Shown piece by piece: positions 51,194 through 59,913 of a stretch of 64,000 nucleotides of DNA. The notes under the pieces are model-generated. The model was given only the letters and a program-made list of their open reading frames with translations, ran no database searches and was not told the DNA's origin. The stretch covers positions 1,240,001-1,304,000 of the forward strand of contig JADKHN010000001.1 of assembly GCA_016721725.1 (NCBI GenBank), given 5' to 3'. Origin of the DNA: Chitinophagaceae bacterium (GTDB lineage Bacteria; Bacteroidota; Bacteroidia; Chitinophagales; Chitinophagaceae). The number at the start of each line of letters is the position of its first letter. Within the stretch, counting starts at the first letter, position 1. Both the position numbers and the translations under genes were made by a program.

Positions 51194-51880
51194 TTGTCCA
51201 ATCACTATACATACTTACTGATCCTGCTTGCTGCCGTTGCCGGTCCCATTGGCCTCAGTTTTGACCGAAAAGTGGCCTTTCATACCAAATGGCGGTACCT
51301 GCCGGTTTCTCTGATCTTTCCTGCCCTGATCTATATTGCCTGGGACATGTATTTCACCTCACTGGGCGTATGGTCATTCAACCCGGATTTTATCACCGGT
51401 ATCTATATATACAACCTCCCTCTGGAAGAGGTCCTTTTCTTCTTCATCGTTCCCTATTGTTGCCTCTTCATCTATGAATGCATCCGTTGCTATTTTCCCG
51501 GACTGAAAGACAACCGGGCCGCCTCCGGGATCATGATCCTCCTGGCGACCGCCTTGCTGATCGCCGGGGTATTGAATGTTCACCGGTATTATACCAGTTG
51601 GGCCTTTATCGGAACCTCTTTGTTCATCTTTGCCCTCTTCCTGTTCCGCATTTTCTTCAGGGGCTTCGCCGCCATATCCTTCCTGGTCTCTTACCTCATC
51701 ATCCTTCTCCCTTTCCTGGCGGTCAATGGATTTTTGACCGCATTGCCTGTGGTAAGCTATAATGATGCTGAAAACCTGGGTATCCGGATATATACCATTC
51801 CTTTTGAGGATGTGTTTTACGGGATGCTATTGGTGTTAATGAATGTTGCCTTGTACGAGAAAGCGATGAAAAGAAGATAG
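51194..51880 (+). CDS. Lycopene cyclase, fused CrtYc-CrtYd type
   Basis: The 228-residue membrane protein contains two copies of the roughly 100-residue lycopene cyclase domain. The first has WSFNPDFITGIYIYNLPLEE and the second ENLGIRIYTIPFEDVFYGML, with the paired acidic P-(L/F)-E-(E/D)-V motif. Such fused CrtYcd proteins are the common cyclase of Bacteroidota and form beta rings on lycopene. The start is TTG 51194. With CruF acting at the other end, cyclisation of one end only would give a monocyclic carotenoid. The operon ends here; the next gene is convergent, 13 bp away. Confidence 0.88.
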   Translation: MSNHYTYLLILLAAVAGPIGLSFDRKVAFHTKWRYLPVSLIFPALIYIAWDMYFTSLGVWSFNPDFITGIYIYNLPLEEVLFFFIVPYCCLFIYECIRCYFPGLKDNRAASGIMILLATALLIAGVLNVHRYYTSWAFIGTSLFIFALFLFRIFFRGFAAISFLVSYLIILLPFLAVNGFLTALPVVSYNDAENLGIRIYTIPFEDVFYGMLLVLMNVALYEKAMKRR

Positions 51881-51893
51881 TTTGTCCAAAACC

Positions 51894-53336
51894 TTAGTGA
51901 CGCTGTATTTTCCCGCTTCCGGTCATGGGAAGCGATTCCACGATCTTCAGTCTTTGCGGCGCTTTGAAAGCGGATAGCCTTTTCCGGCAATAAGTGAGTA
52001 CGGATTCCACATCAACCACAGCCTCTTCCTGCAATACGATCTCACCTTCAATGACCTGGCCTAACAAGGGGTGCGGACTGCTGTAGATATAGGCCTGTTT
52101 GATGCCCGGGATCTGTTCCAGTATGGCTTCTATTTCTTCGGGAAATACCTTGATGCCCGAAATATTGATGACGGATTTGGATCGACCCTCGATCTTGACC
52201 AATCCGTCGGCGGCAATGGAGGCCAGATCGGCAGTCATGAAATAACCATTCTTCATTACGGATTCCCGGCTTGCGGGCGGATTCAAATATGCGTCGAACA
52301 TGCCCGGCCCCCTGATGCCCAGCTGCCCGATACTTCCGGAAGGCAACGGGTTAAAGTCCTCATCGAGCACCGCTACCTGGTAACCGGGCAACGGATAACC
52401 CACCGCATCGGGGTATACCGCCGATTTTTCCATATTCATCATGGGGAGCCCGATCTCGATGATGCCATAGGCCTGGCTTACGTTGATGCCGAAACGCTTT
52501 TTAAAAGCCTCACAAACATCCAGGGATATGGCCGCGGAAGTGGAGATCACTTTTTTCAGTGAAGGCATCATGGCCGTTCCGGTGTCATTGGCCAATAAGC
52601 GGATCTGCACCGGAGAAGCGTACAATAGCGAACCGTTGAAACGGTTCGTCAGGTCAATGATGTTCCGGGCCAGGAAATCCCTGGCGACGGCGATCGCGGC
52701 GCCAAACCGGACGTACAGTACGATGGAGACCACGAAGTGATAGGCCATGGGCAATACCCAAACGACCGTGTCATCCGGGCCAAGATGCAATCCCAGGTTG
52801 GCGGCTTCAATACGTTCAATGACCGATTGATGAGAGATGATCACCCCTTTCGACTTTCCCGTGGTTCCGGAAGTGAAGCGCATGAATGCCGGATGCGCTA
52901 CATGCGGAGCAAACGGGGTTTCTGTAGGGATGCCTTGAAAGTTCAGCAGGAATTCAACGGCACCCAGTTTTATAAGCTTGCCGGATTGAACGGATGCCGG
53001 GGTTGAATTCAGTTCTTCCAGAATGGCATGAAGCCCGGCTTCATCAATCATCTCATCGATCTCCTGTTCCTTCAGCTGGTGCGACATGGGCATTACCGCG
53101 GCCCCGCATCCCACTATGGCAAATAATCCAATGATAAAACCCCGGCCATTCGGCGACCTGAGGCCAATGCACATTCCGGATCTGATACCTGATTCCAGCA
53201 ACTGGTTACGAAGGATCTCGGTCTCTGCATACAGTTCGCCGAAGCTCATCATGCCCCATTGGTCGTATATGGACGGACGCTCCGGCCATTGCCGGGCCGC
53301 ATGGGCCAAAACAGAATATACGTCAGGACTGTTCAT
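51894..53336 (-). CDS. AMP-forming acyl- or aminoacyl-ligase
   Basis: The 480-residue protein belongs to the ANL adenylating superfamily. Core motifs are FTSGTTGKSKG at residues 154-164, YGIIEIG (A5), GYFMTADLA (A7), IEGRSKSVINISGIKVFPEE (A8) and the catalytic C-terminal lysine K476 in GSGKIQRH. It activates a carboxylic acid as an acyl-adenylate and could load it onto the carrier protein encoded in the same operon. The specificity pocket cannot be read by eye. It is the last gene of the six-gene minus-strand operon, 12 bp after the FAD oxidoreductase gene. Confidence 0.85.
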   Translation of the reverse strand: MNSPDVYSVLAHAARQWPERPSIYDQWGMMSFGELYAETEILRNQLLESGIRSGMCIGLRSPNGRGFIIGLFAIVGCGAAVMPMSHQLKEQEIDEMIDEAGLHAILEELNSTPASVQSGKLIKLGAVEFLLNFQGIPTETPFAPHVAHPAFMRFTSGTTGKSKGVIISHQSVIERIEAANLGLHLGPDDTVVWVLPMAYHFVVSIVLYVRFGAAIAVARDFLARNIIDLTNRFNGSLLYASPVQIRLLANDTGTAMMPSLKKVISTSAAISLDVCEAFKKRFGINVSQAYGIIEIGLPMMNMEKSAVYPDAVGYPLPGYQVAVLDEDFNPLPSGSIGQLGIRGPGMFDAYLNPPASRESVMKNGYFMTADLASIAADGLVKIEGRSKSVINISGIKVFPEEIEAILEQIPGIKQAYIYSSPHPLLGQVIEGEIVLQEEAVVDVESVLTYCRKRLSAFKAPQRLKIVESLPMTGSGKIQRH

Positions 53337-53348
53337 GCAGAAAATGGA

Positions 53349-54593
53349 TTACAATTGAGCGCATTGTATGTTCCGGATCATTTCGTTATCAGGGATACCG
53401 TTTACCCTGGCAGCCGCCATCCGGCCGGCAGCATATCCCGTCTGCAGGCAGATCCCCATGACCCTGGCGCTGGCAATCGCGCCGTTAGTAGCGGAAATGT
53501 TACGACCCGCGATGAACAAGTTGGGGATCGAGCCTGATTGCAGGCAGGATACCGGGATCTGGTAAAAATCATCGTATGCAAAATACCGCATCCTCACCCT
53601 TTTGTTTTGCTCCCATTCTTCAATGGGCCAGGACGCGTTGGCGATGGCGTCATCGAATTTCCGACAGCTCAGCACATCATTTTCGGTGAGAATGTACTTG
53701 CCAGTGGTCCTGAATCCCACACGGATACCCACCTCCGGAGCGATGTGTTCAATGACCGCATGCTTAAAGACGGACAGGTGTTTGACCAGGTAATCGTACA
53801 ATTCATGAACAAAGGAATGCGCCAGTTTTTTCAACGATTCCAGATTTTCATGGGTATGGGTAACAGGAAGGGGTAACCCGAGTTTGAGGGTTACCTGGTT
53901 CCTGGTGAGTGAACCCTGAACAATATAAACCCGGTCGAAATAATCGGGTAGTTCCTGCCGGTCGATGGCCGATCTTAATTCCTTTATCAGGATCATGCCC
54001 AGGCGGGTTTCACATTCCTCGTCAACCTGTTTCAGGGTGAAGACCTGGGCTGCGGCCTGGTAATTAGCACTTTTGATCAGCGGGGAATCCGTGAGTTGAC
54101 TGATGATGCTTTCGCCTGAACAGTCGATCAGGGAACCCAGTTCAAGCCGGATGTCCCGGTCATCGCCGCTGATCTGTATCGATCGGATGACCCCGTCATC
54201 CATATTAACCTTGAAGGGAATGGTATTGTAATAAACGGTCACGCCGTTTTGCTCCAGAAAATCCTTACTGATCCTCTTAAATGCTTCGACATCATAAGGG
54301 AGGTAATGAAGACCGGTCCGGTTATGAAGCGGGGAGCTGTCGGAAAGTGATTTAAGTTGTTCGGCAAACTGACGGGTGAAGCCATTCACAATGTATTCTG
54401 AAGTATCGGACTTGCTGAATTTATAGAGCCCGCAGACCGTACCCACTTCCGCAGCGGTCGCCTTGCCACCCAGGAAGCCATTGCGTTCGATGAGTGCGAC
54501 CCTCATCCCATCCTGCGCGGCTGCAACGGCGGCTGCGATACCCGCAGGACCGCCTCCCAGCACCACTACATCGGTATTTATCTTCTCTTGCAT
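53349..54593 (-). CDS. FAD-dependent oxidoreductase
   Basis: The 414-residue protein has an N-terminal FAD-binding motif VVVLGGGPAGIAAAVAAAQ, then ERNGFLGGKATAAEVG, and a C-terminal LFIAGRNISATNGAIASARV that closes the FAD site. This layout is that of the FAD_oxidored group (PF12831-like), whose members oxidise or reduce diverse small molecules. Between these, residues 150-300 are not recognisable. It could desaturate or oxidise a carrier-bound or released intermediate. Its first codon overlaps the last base of the condensation-like gene, so the two are coupled. Confidence 0.8.
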   Translation of the reverse strand: MQEKINTDVVVLGGGPAGIAAAVAAAQDGMRVALIERNGFLGGKATAAEVGTVCGLYKFSKSDTSEYIVNGFTRQFAEQLKSLSDSSPLHNRTGLHYLPYDVEAFKRISKDFLEQNGVTVYYNTIPFKVNMDDGVIRSIQISGDDRDIRLELGSLIDCSGESIISQLTDSPLIKSANYQAAAQVFTLKQVDEECETRLGMILIKELRSAIDRQELPDYFDRVYIVQGSLTRNQVTLKLGLPLPVTHTHENLESLKKLAHSFVHELYDYLVKHLSVFKHAVIEHIAPEVGIRVGFRTTGKYILTENDVLSCRKFDDAIANASWPIEEWEQNKRVRMRYFAYDDFYQIPVSCLQSGSIPNLFIAGRNISATNGAIASARVMGICLQTGYAAGRMAAARVNGIPDNEMIRNIQCAQL

Positions 54594-55906
54594 CAGCAGC
54601 CGGCAAATAGTAAATTTCTCATCTTTTCTTCCAAAAAATCAAGTTCAAACTTACTCAATATATCCGAAGAATAGGCAATATTGATATTGAGCGCGTCATG
54701 GTGTCTCAGGAATGAAAAAGTGAGTCCCGGCGGGAAGGTAGAAGACGGATAGATGGTCAGGTTTTTGACCGGCATCCCGAAAAGATGGTTGACCTGGTTG
54801 AAATTATTTCCGGTGGATGAATATAAGAAACTGGAAAAATTGCCTTCTCCCGTACGGCTGATCAGGAAATAATAAAGCCAGAGTGGAAAATGTCTCATCA
54901 TTTTCAGCAGCATATTGTATTTACGGGACATTTCGGTTTTCAGTTGTTCGGCCATCTGCCGGTTCATGGAACCAACGGTGGTTTTAACATCAAGTAATTC
55001 AGTGGATGTAAGGCGATAGAATAAATAAGCTACAAAATTGGAGATCACCGGTCCTTTTGATCCTTTGAGGCGGCCATCATAAGGGATGGGCAGCCAAAGG
55101 TCACCTTCCGTTCCCCGTTGGCTGTTGATGAGGTTCACGGCATGGGCGCAACAGGAAAGATAGAACAGGTTGGCGCCAAAACGGGCCCCATGTTTAAAGG
55201 CAGCCTGGTCGATCAATGCGGTCTCTTCGCGGGTGAAATAAATGATCCGGTTGCTGAAATGTTTCGAGCTTTTCGCGTTTTTGCCGGCGATGGAGGCAAT
55301 GGGTAAACGGGAGGAATCCTGAATGAACCGTTTCACTTCATACATGTTCCTGATGTACCTGTATATCCCGGTCCTTTTTTCAGCAACGGGAAAATGATCC
55401 TGCGGAGAAAGGCCGTTCGTTTCATCCAGTTCGTTCAGGTGATTCACCAGCATACCGATGCCTCTTCCATCCATCAGGATATGATTCCAGGAAAGCGACA
55501 GCACAGAACGGCCGGTCGGGTAGCGGACGATATCGCACTCGATGAATCTTTCGGCATCGATGGGAATATCCCGGTTCAGCACGGTTTCGGGAATGGAAAA
55601 TTCTTCCGCGTGCTCGTGTTCATGAACACAGATCTTTCTGCCACCATCGGTATATTTCCAATAGGGCTTCCGGAAAAAGGGAGGGGTTACCAGTCTGATG
55701 TTGCAAAGCCAGTGAATGAGGGCTGAATGGCTGAGGCGTTCTTCAATTTCAGGTTTCGATAAGCTTTTGTCGAAATAGAACACGATGCGCATCACATTGT
55801 CACCGGCATTATACTTACGGGCGTGTTTGTCCAGCACCAGGTGAAAGCAATCGGAGCCGCTTAAAGGTATCTTTTCAGGCAGCGGTGAATGACTGAACAG
55901 GTTCAT
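54593..55906 (-). CDS. Condensation/WS-DGAT-like acyltransferase
   Basis: The 437-residue protein resembles the chloramphenicol acetyltransferase-like fold of NRPS condensation domains and wax ester synthases. The catalytic HHxxxDG motif appears as NHILMDG at residues 141-147: the second, catalytic His142 is kept and the first His is Asn. A later segment, FVAYLFYRL after PVISN, resembles the DFG-adjacent region of the fold. It probably joins a carrier-bound acyl group to an amine or alcohol. It lies between the acyl carrier protein and the FAD oxidoreductase genes and overlaps both, strongly suggesting that they act together. Confidence 0.65.
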   Translation of the reverse strand: MNLFSHSPLPEKIPLSGSDCFHLVLDKHARKYNAGDNVMRIVFYFDKSLSKPEIEERLSHSALIHWLCNIRLVTPPFFRKPYWKYTDGGRKICVHEHEHAEEFSIPETVLNRDIPIDAERFIECDIVRYPTGRSVLSLSWNHILMDGRGIGMLVNHLNELDETNGLSPQDHFPVAEKRTGIYRYIRNMYEVKRFIQDSSRLPIASIAGKNAKSSKHFSNRIIYFTREETALIDQAAFKHGARFGANLFYLSCCAHAVNLINSQRGTEGDLWLPIPYDGRLKGSKGPVISNFVAYLFYRLTSTELLDVKTTVGSMNRQMAEQLKTEMSRKYNMLLKMMRHFPLWLYYFLISRTGEGNFSSFLYSSTGNNFNQVNHLFGMPVKNLTIYPSSTFPPGLTFSFLRHHDALNINIAYSSDILSKFELDFLEEKMRNLLFAGC

Positions 55907-56154
55907 GATTGTTTCATTAATTCCAGGACGGTTAGGGAAAGCGACTCTAGGGTTCGGAAATTCTCCGGAACCAGTTTGTCATCGGTGATGGCCACCCCGT
56001 ATTTTCTTTCTATGAAAAGGATGATCTCCACGATGGAAAAGGAATCGATCCCGGCGTCCTGCAATACCGTGTCGGCATTGATCTTAATGTCGCCGGAGAG
56101 AATATTGGTCTCGATATATTGCCTGATATCGTTGATGATCTGTTGTTGGTCCAT
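55903..56154 (-). CDS. Acyl carrier protein
   Basis: The 83-residue protein has the four-helix carrier fold with the phosphopantetheine site GIDSFSIVEI, Ser38 being the attachment serine. The acidic helix after it (FIERKYGV) is typical. Gly-Ile-Asp-Ser rather than Gly-x-Asp-Ser-Leu is a normal variation for dedicated carriers. It is not the housekeeping AcpP, given the low similarity and the context. It overlaps the condensation-like gene by 4 bp and follows the ABC permease by 3 bp, so the carrier, its enzymes and the exporter are one transcription unit. Confidence 0.9.
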   Translation of the reverse strand: MDQQQIINDIRQYIETNILSGDIKINADTVLQDAGIDSFSIVEIILFIERKYGVAITDDKLVPENFRTLESLSLTVLELMKQS

Positions 56155-56157
56155 GGA

Positions 56158-57444
56158 TTAAATATTTCGTTTGATTCGGTTAGTGATGGAAGCAATGGTC
56201 ATGGTACCCAGGAAGAAGAGCATGAGCTTCAGCACATCGAAGAGGACATCTTTCGCCTGCCCTCCTCTTAAGAATAAACTGTAAAATCCTTCGAGGGACC
56301 AGTTGAGTGGTGAAAAAGCGCTGATCTGGCGCATCACTTCGGGCATGATATAGGGCGGAACCCATATGCCTCCCAAAGCCGACAATAAAAGTATGGACAG
56401 CGAACCCATGATGGCGGCCTGGTGTTCCGTGGCGGATAAAGTGCCCACCATCACGCCATAGCCGGTCGCAGCAAATGCGGTACCCATGGTCAGTAAAAAA
56501 ATACCAAGGATCGAGTTGCCCATGACCAATGCAGGCAATCCGAATAAGGGGAGAATATACAATCCGACAGAAAGCATCAGCAGGAACTGGATCATGCAAA
56601 CGATCACATATACGATGATCTTCCCGTTCATCAGCAGTAGATAAGAGCTGGGCATGGTGTTGAGCCGAAATACGCTTCCTTCGTTCTTCTCTTTCATGAT
56701 GCTCCCGGAAAGCGGTATCGCGATGAAGAACATGGCGAAGATGGCCCAGGCGGGTACATTGTGCTGTACCGCGTTAGGAACGATCTTGTCTCCTGTCACC
56801 GAGGCATAGACCTCCTTATACCGGATCAGCTGTGTCTTCTGATAAGCGTTCTTCGGAGCGCTGGATTTGTTGGGGATCACTTCGGCGATCTGCTCGGAGA
56901 AGGTCTGGAAGATGATCCGGTTCTTCACTTCCGAGATGAATTCGTGCATATTGCTGGTGATGGCGCTGAGTACCGATTTTTTGGTGGCCGGGTCGATCAG
57001 TATCGTGATCTCAACCGAGTCGGCTGTGGTATTCAAAGCAGCGGTGTCTGTATTCAGCGTTTCATTGACCAGCTGGGTGACATTGTTACGGATCGCGCTG
57101 GTAGCGCCTTTGGGAATGATGATGCCCACGAGGAATTTCCCTTCAGAAACGGCGATGCTGGCCATTTCAGCCGTGGCGGGCCTGCCATTGATGGAATCGC
57201 TGAAATCGCAGAGATCGTTATTCTCCAGCCCCTGTTTGATCAGGATGCCCAGGGAATCCTGGTCGTTGTTCACGAAGACCAGGGGCACGCCTTTCTCATT
57301 GAGTGTCTTAAAAGCCGCGTCCTGGATCAGCGTCATCACCATGATCAGGATCATGGGCATGATGAAGAGGATCGACAGCCCCACTTTGTCGCGGATCAGC
57401 AACAGGAACTCCTTTTTTATCGTGGCCAGCAGTTTGTGCATCAT
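56158..57444 (-). CDS. ABC-2 type exporter permease
   Basis: The 428-residue protein has one N-terminal membrane helix (LSILFIMPMILIMVMTL), a periplasmic domain of about 200 residues and then five or six helices, the ABC-2 permease layout with the extra domain of the YhhJ/DrrB-like type. The last hydrophobic block includes MGTAFAATGYGVMVGTL and PPYIMPEVMRQISAFSPLNW, which are usual in this family. It exports lipids, drugs or natural products with the ATPase encoded just upstream; the two genes overlap by 4 bp. The cargo could be the product of the ligase-carrier pathway. Confidence 0.85.
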   Translation of the reverse strand: MMHKLLATIKKEFLLLIRDKVGLSILFIMPMILIMVMTLIQDAAFKTLNEKGVPLVFVNNDQDSLGILIKQGLENNDLCDFSDSINGRPATAEMASIAVSEGKFLVGIIIPKGATSAIRNNVTQLVNETLNTDTAALNTTADSVEITILIDPATKKSVLSAITSNMHEFISEVKNRIIFQTFSEQIAEVIPNKSSAPKNAYQKTQLIRYKEVYASVTGDKIVPNAVQHNVPAWAIFAMFFIAIPLSGSIMKEKNEGSVFRLNTMPSSYLLLMNGKIIVYVIVCMIQFLLMLSVGLYILPLFGLPALVMGNSILGIFLLTMGTAFAATGYGVMVGTLSATEHQAAIMGSLSILLLSALGGIWVPPYIMPEVMRQISAFSPLNWSLEGFYSLFLRGGQAKDVLFDVLKLMLFFLGTMTIASITNRIKRNI

Positions 57445-58196
57445 CCGTTCCTCAGTTTTCTTTTCGTCAGGTTCAGAAATACGCTTTCCAGGTCTTCGCA
57501 GCCGGGATGACGGGCAATGAGCTCCCCCGGACTGCCCTGGTCCAGTATCTTGCCATAGTCAATGATGGAAACCGTGGTACAGAGGTCTTCGGCCTCTTCC
57601 ATATGATGGGAAGTGTAGATGATGGTGGTTCCAGCCCGGTTCACTTCCTTCAGTAATTCGATCATCACATTCCGGCTCTGCACGTCAACTCCCACGGTAG
57701 GTTCGTCGAGGAACAGGATCTCCGGACTGTGCAATACACCCGCGATCAGGTTTACCCGTCGTTTCATTCCTCCGGAATACGAAGAGATCTTCCGGTCACC
57801 GACGTCGGTCAATCCGAGTTTTATTAGCCAGCTCTCCCTCCGCTCTTTGAGATCCGCCCCTTTTAAGCCATACATATGTCCGTAAAAATCAAGGTTCTCC
57901 CGGGCGGTAAGGGTAGGGTAAAGCGCGATATCCTGGGGTACGATCCCGATGAGTTTCTTAAAATCAGCCAGGTGCTGGTGGAAATGCCTGCCATTGATGC
58001 GGATACTGCCGCTGGAGGGCGGGAACAAACCGCAGAGCATGGAAATGGTGGTGGTCTTTCCGGCGCCATTGGGTCCCAGCAGACCAAAGATCTCATTACG
58101 GTTTATTGAAAAACTGATCCCCTTGACCGCAGCTTCAGTAGCATGCCGGAAAGTTTTGGTCAGTCCCTCGATTTCTATGATAGGAGATGGGTTCAT
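57441..58196 (-). CDS. ABC transporter ATP-binding protein
   Basis: The 251-residue ATPase has the P-loop GLLGPNGAGKTTTIS, signature YSGGMKRRVNLIAG (Tyr instead of Leu at the first position), Walker B ILFLDEPTVGVD and the switch His in YTSHHMEEA. It is of the DrrA/NodI type that works with ABC-2 permeases. It is the first gene of the six-gene operon, behind a full Bacteroidota promoter. Its stop overlaps the start of the permease. Confidence 0.9.
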   Translation of the reverse strand: MNPSPIIEIEGLTKTFRHATEAAVKGISFSINRNEIFGLLGPNGAGKTTTISMLCGLFPPSSGSIRINGRHFHQHLADFKKLIGIVPQDIALYPTLTARENLDFYGHMYGLKGADLKERRESWLIKLGLTDVGDRKISSYSGGMKRRVNLIAGVLHSPEILFLDEPTVGVDVQSRNVMIELLKEVNRAGTTIIYTSHHMEEAEDLCTTVSIIDYGKILDQGSPGELIARHPGCEDLESVFLNLTKRKLRNG

Positions 58197-58314
58197 TTTT
58201 TTGCCGGGATCCGAATACCCATTTTCAGAACTCCGCTCCTGGAATAGGGAAACGGATGAATGATATAAATCATATCAAACATAATCTGATAAAGGGTTCT
58301 GTGAAAAGCGCCCG

Positions 58315-58345
58315 CAAAAATAGGCTATTCGGCATAAGTCACCAA
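58315..58345 (-). promoter_or_regulatory. Promoter of the carrier-protein/ABC exporter operon
   Basis: On the minus strand TTG (58345-58343) is followed after 20 bp by TATTTTTG (58322-58315). The spacing and both parts fit the Bacteroidota promoter. It lies about 120 bp before the ATPase start and gives the operon expression independent of crtD upstream. Confidence 0.65.
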
Positions 58346-58352
58346 GATGCTC

Positions 58353-59828
58353 TTACCGGATCATGCCTGTGGCGATCCGGGCCGAGAGAAGGCACAAGGG
58401 TATGCTGGGACCCGGATGAACGCTTCCTCCGCAGAAGTACAGGTTTTTGATCCTGCTGGAAAAGTTGGCATGGCGCATGAAGGCGGCGAACTGGTTGTTG
58501 GAACTATTGCCGTAGATGGCCCCAAATGCGCTTGAAGTGCGGCTTTCGATCACCCTGGGATCAAAAACGATCTCGGCTTCGATCAGGGGTTCGATATCGG
58601 TCTTCAGCAGGCGGTTGACCTTGTTGATGATGTTCTTCCGGGCTTCGGCGATGAACTGGTCCCAATCCTGTCCCTGGTTATTGGGTACATTGATGAAGGT
58701 GAACCAGTTTTCACCGCCTGCCGGCGCATCGGTCGGAGTATGTTTGCTGGTAATATTGACGTAAATGGTCGGGTCGTGGTAAATGGATTTCTTTGCGAAA
58801 AGGGTATCGAATTCTTCCCGGTAATCGGCACTGAACAAGATATTGTGCAGTTTCAGTTCCGGGAACTCTTTCTTGATGCCCCAGTAAAAGATGATACCGG
58901 AACTGGATTTGGGTTGTGAAAGGGTGCGGAGCGGTTTTTTGGCCGCAGGCATCAGTTTCATATAGCTGTTGTACACATCCATATTGCTGATCACCACATC
59001 ATAGGCGGTAGATGCAGCATCCGTGCGGATGCCGGTCGCTTTCTTATTTTCAATGAGGATCTCCCTCACCGGTGTGGAGAACCTGAATTCGACACCGATG
59101 TCTTTCGCGAGCTGGACCAGGGAAGACGTGATGCTGTACATGCCTCCGACAGGATAATAGGCGCCTTTCACGATCTCCACATAAGGGATGACGTTAAGCG
59201 TCGCCGGCGAGAGGTAAGGGCTGGATCCGTTGTAGGTGGAATAGCGGTTGGCGATCTGCACCAGCCGGGGATCCTTGAAGGATTTTTCATTGGCTCCGTT
59301 CATGGTGTCGAAGGCGCCGATCTTGCCGAAATTCAAAAATCCCTTCAGTACCCTTTTCGTAAAATAGTTCCTGATCTTGTGTAAGGAATTATAGAGAAAG
59401 ACTTCAGCTGTTAGATTGTAGATGGTCTCCGTCTTATTGAGGTACCGGATGATGTCTTCCTTGCTGTCCTTGGTTTTCGAGGCCATCTCTTCCGCATAGG
59501 GTTCTTTTCCGGAGCGTGATTTCAGCACGGAACCGTCTTCAAAGAAATACTGGTAAACCGGGTCAAGCCTTTCGTAATTGAAATAGTCTCGCGGGTTCTT
59601 GCCCGACAGTACAAAGAGTTCATCCACGAATTCGGGATAGGTGAATACAGACGGACCCATATCGAAGCGGTAGCCGTTCTTTGTCTCACTGGATAGTTTT
59701 CCTCCGGGGAAGGGGTTGGCTTCGTATACGGTTACCCGGTATCCTTTGTTGCGCATGCGGATGGAAGCGGCGATACCGGATATCCCGGCACCGATTATTG
59801 CGCAGGTCTTGTTGTTTTCCTGGATCAT
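58353..59828 (-). CDS. crtD: CrtD-like 1-hydroxycarotenoid 3,4-desaturase
   Basis: The 491-residue FAD enzyme of the CrtI/CrtD/CrtN family begins CAIIGAGISGIAASIRM with the GxGxxG motif and ends with LYFCGGSVHPGPSIPLCLLS. The N-terminal NPFPGGKLSSETKNGYRFDM and the sequence around YLSPATLNVIPYVEI differ from CrtI at 47 kb, so it has a separate role. In Bacteroidota with CruF, the second desaturase is usually CrtD, which forms the 3',4' double bond of myxol- or saproxanthin-type ends. A CrtN-like or 4,4'-diapocarotenoid role is a less likely alternative. It is separated from the main crt operon by the six-gene carrier-protein operon. Confidence 0.75.
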   Translation of the reverse strand: MIQENNKTCAIIGAGISGIAASIRMRNKGYRVTVYEANPFPGGKLSSETKNGYRFDMGPSVFTYPEFVDELFVLSGKNPRDYFNYERLDPVYQYFFEDGSVLKSRSGKEPYAEEMASKTKDSKEDIIRYLNKTETIYNLTAEVFLYNSLHKIRNYFTKRVLKGFLNFGKIGAFDTMNGANEKSFKDPRLVQIANRYSTYNGSSPYLSPATLNVIPYVEIVKGAYYPVGGMYSITSSLVQLAKDIGVEFRFSTPVREILIENKKATGIRTDAASTAYDVVISNMDVYNSYMKLMPAAKKPLRTLSQPKSSSGIIFYWGIKKEFPELKLHNILFSADYREEFDTLFAKKSIYHDPTIYVNITSKHTPTDAPAGGENWFTFINVPNNQGQDWDQFIAEARKNIINKVNRLLKTDIEPLIEAEIVFDPRVIESRTSSAFGAIYGNSSNNQFAAFMRHANFSSRIKNLYFCGGSVHPGPSIPLCLLSARIATGMIR

Positions 59829-59842
59829 GTTTTGCAGTTGCG

Positions 59843-59850
59843 CAAAATTA
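59843..59850 (-). promoter_or_regulatory. Bacteroidota-type -7 promoter motif before crtD
   Basis: The minus strand reads TAATTTTG at 59850-59843, matching TAnnTTTG, 14 bp before the crtD ATG. No TTG lies at the usual -33 distance. Confidence 0.45.
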
Positions 59851-59913
59851 CGATGAATGCCTTAATCCGGGGTGGAAAACAAGGTTTATTTGACAGGGCG
59901 TTTCGTTAAGCGG

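Noticed and set aside
56761..57510. Two overlapping plus-strand frames of over 200 codons
   Set aside because: Both are antisense to the ABC-2 permease, which is supported by its neighbours and membrane topology.
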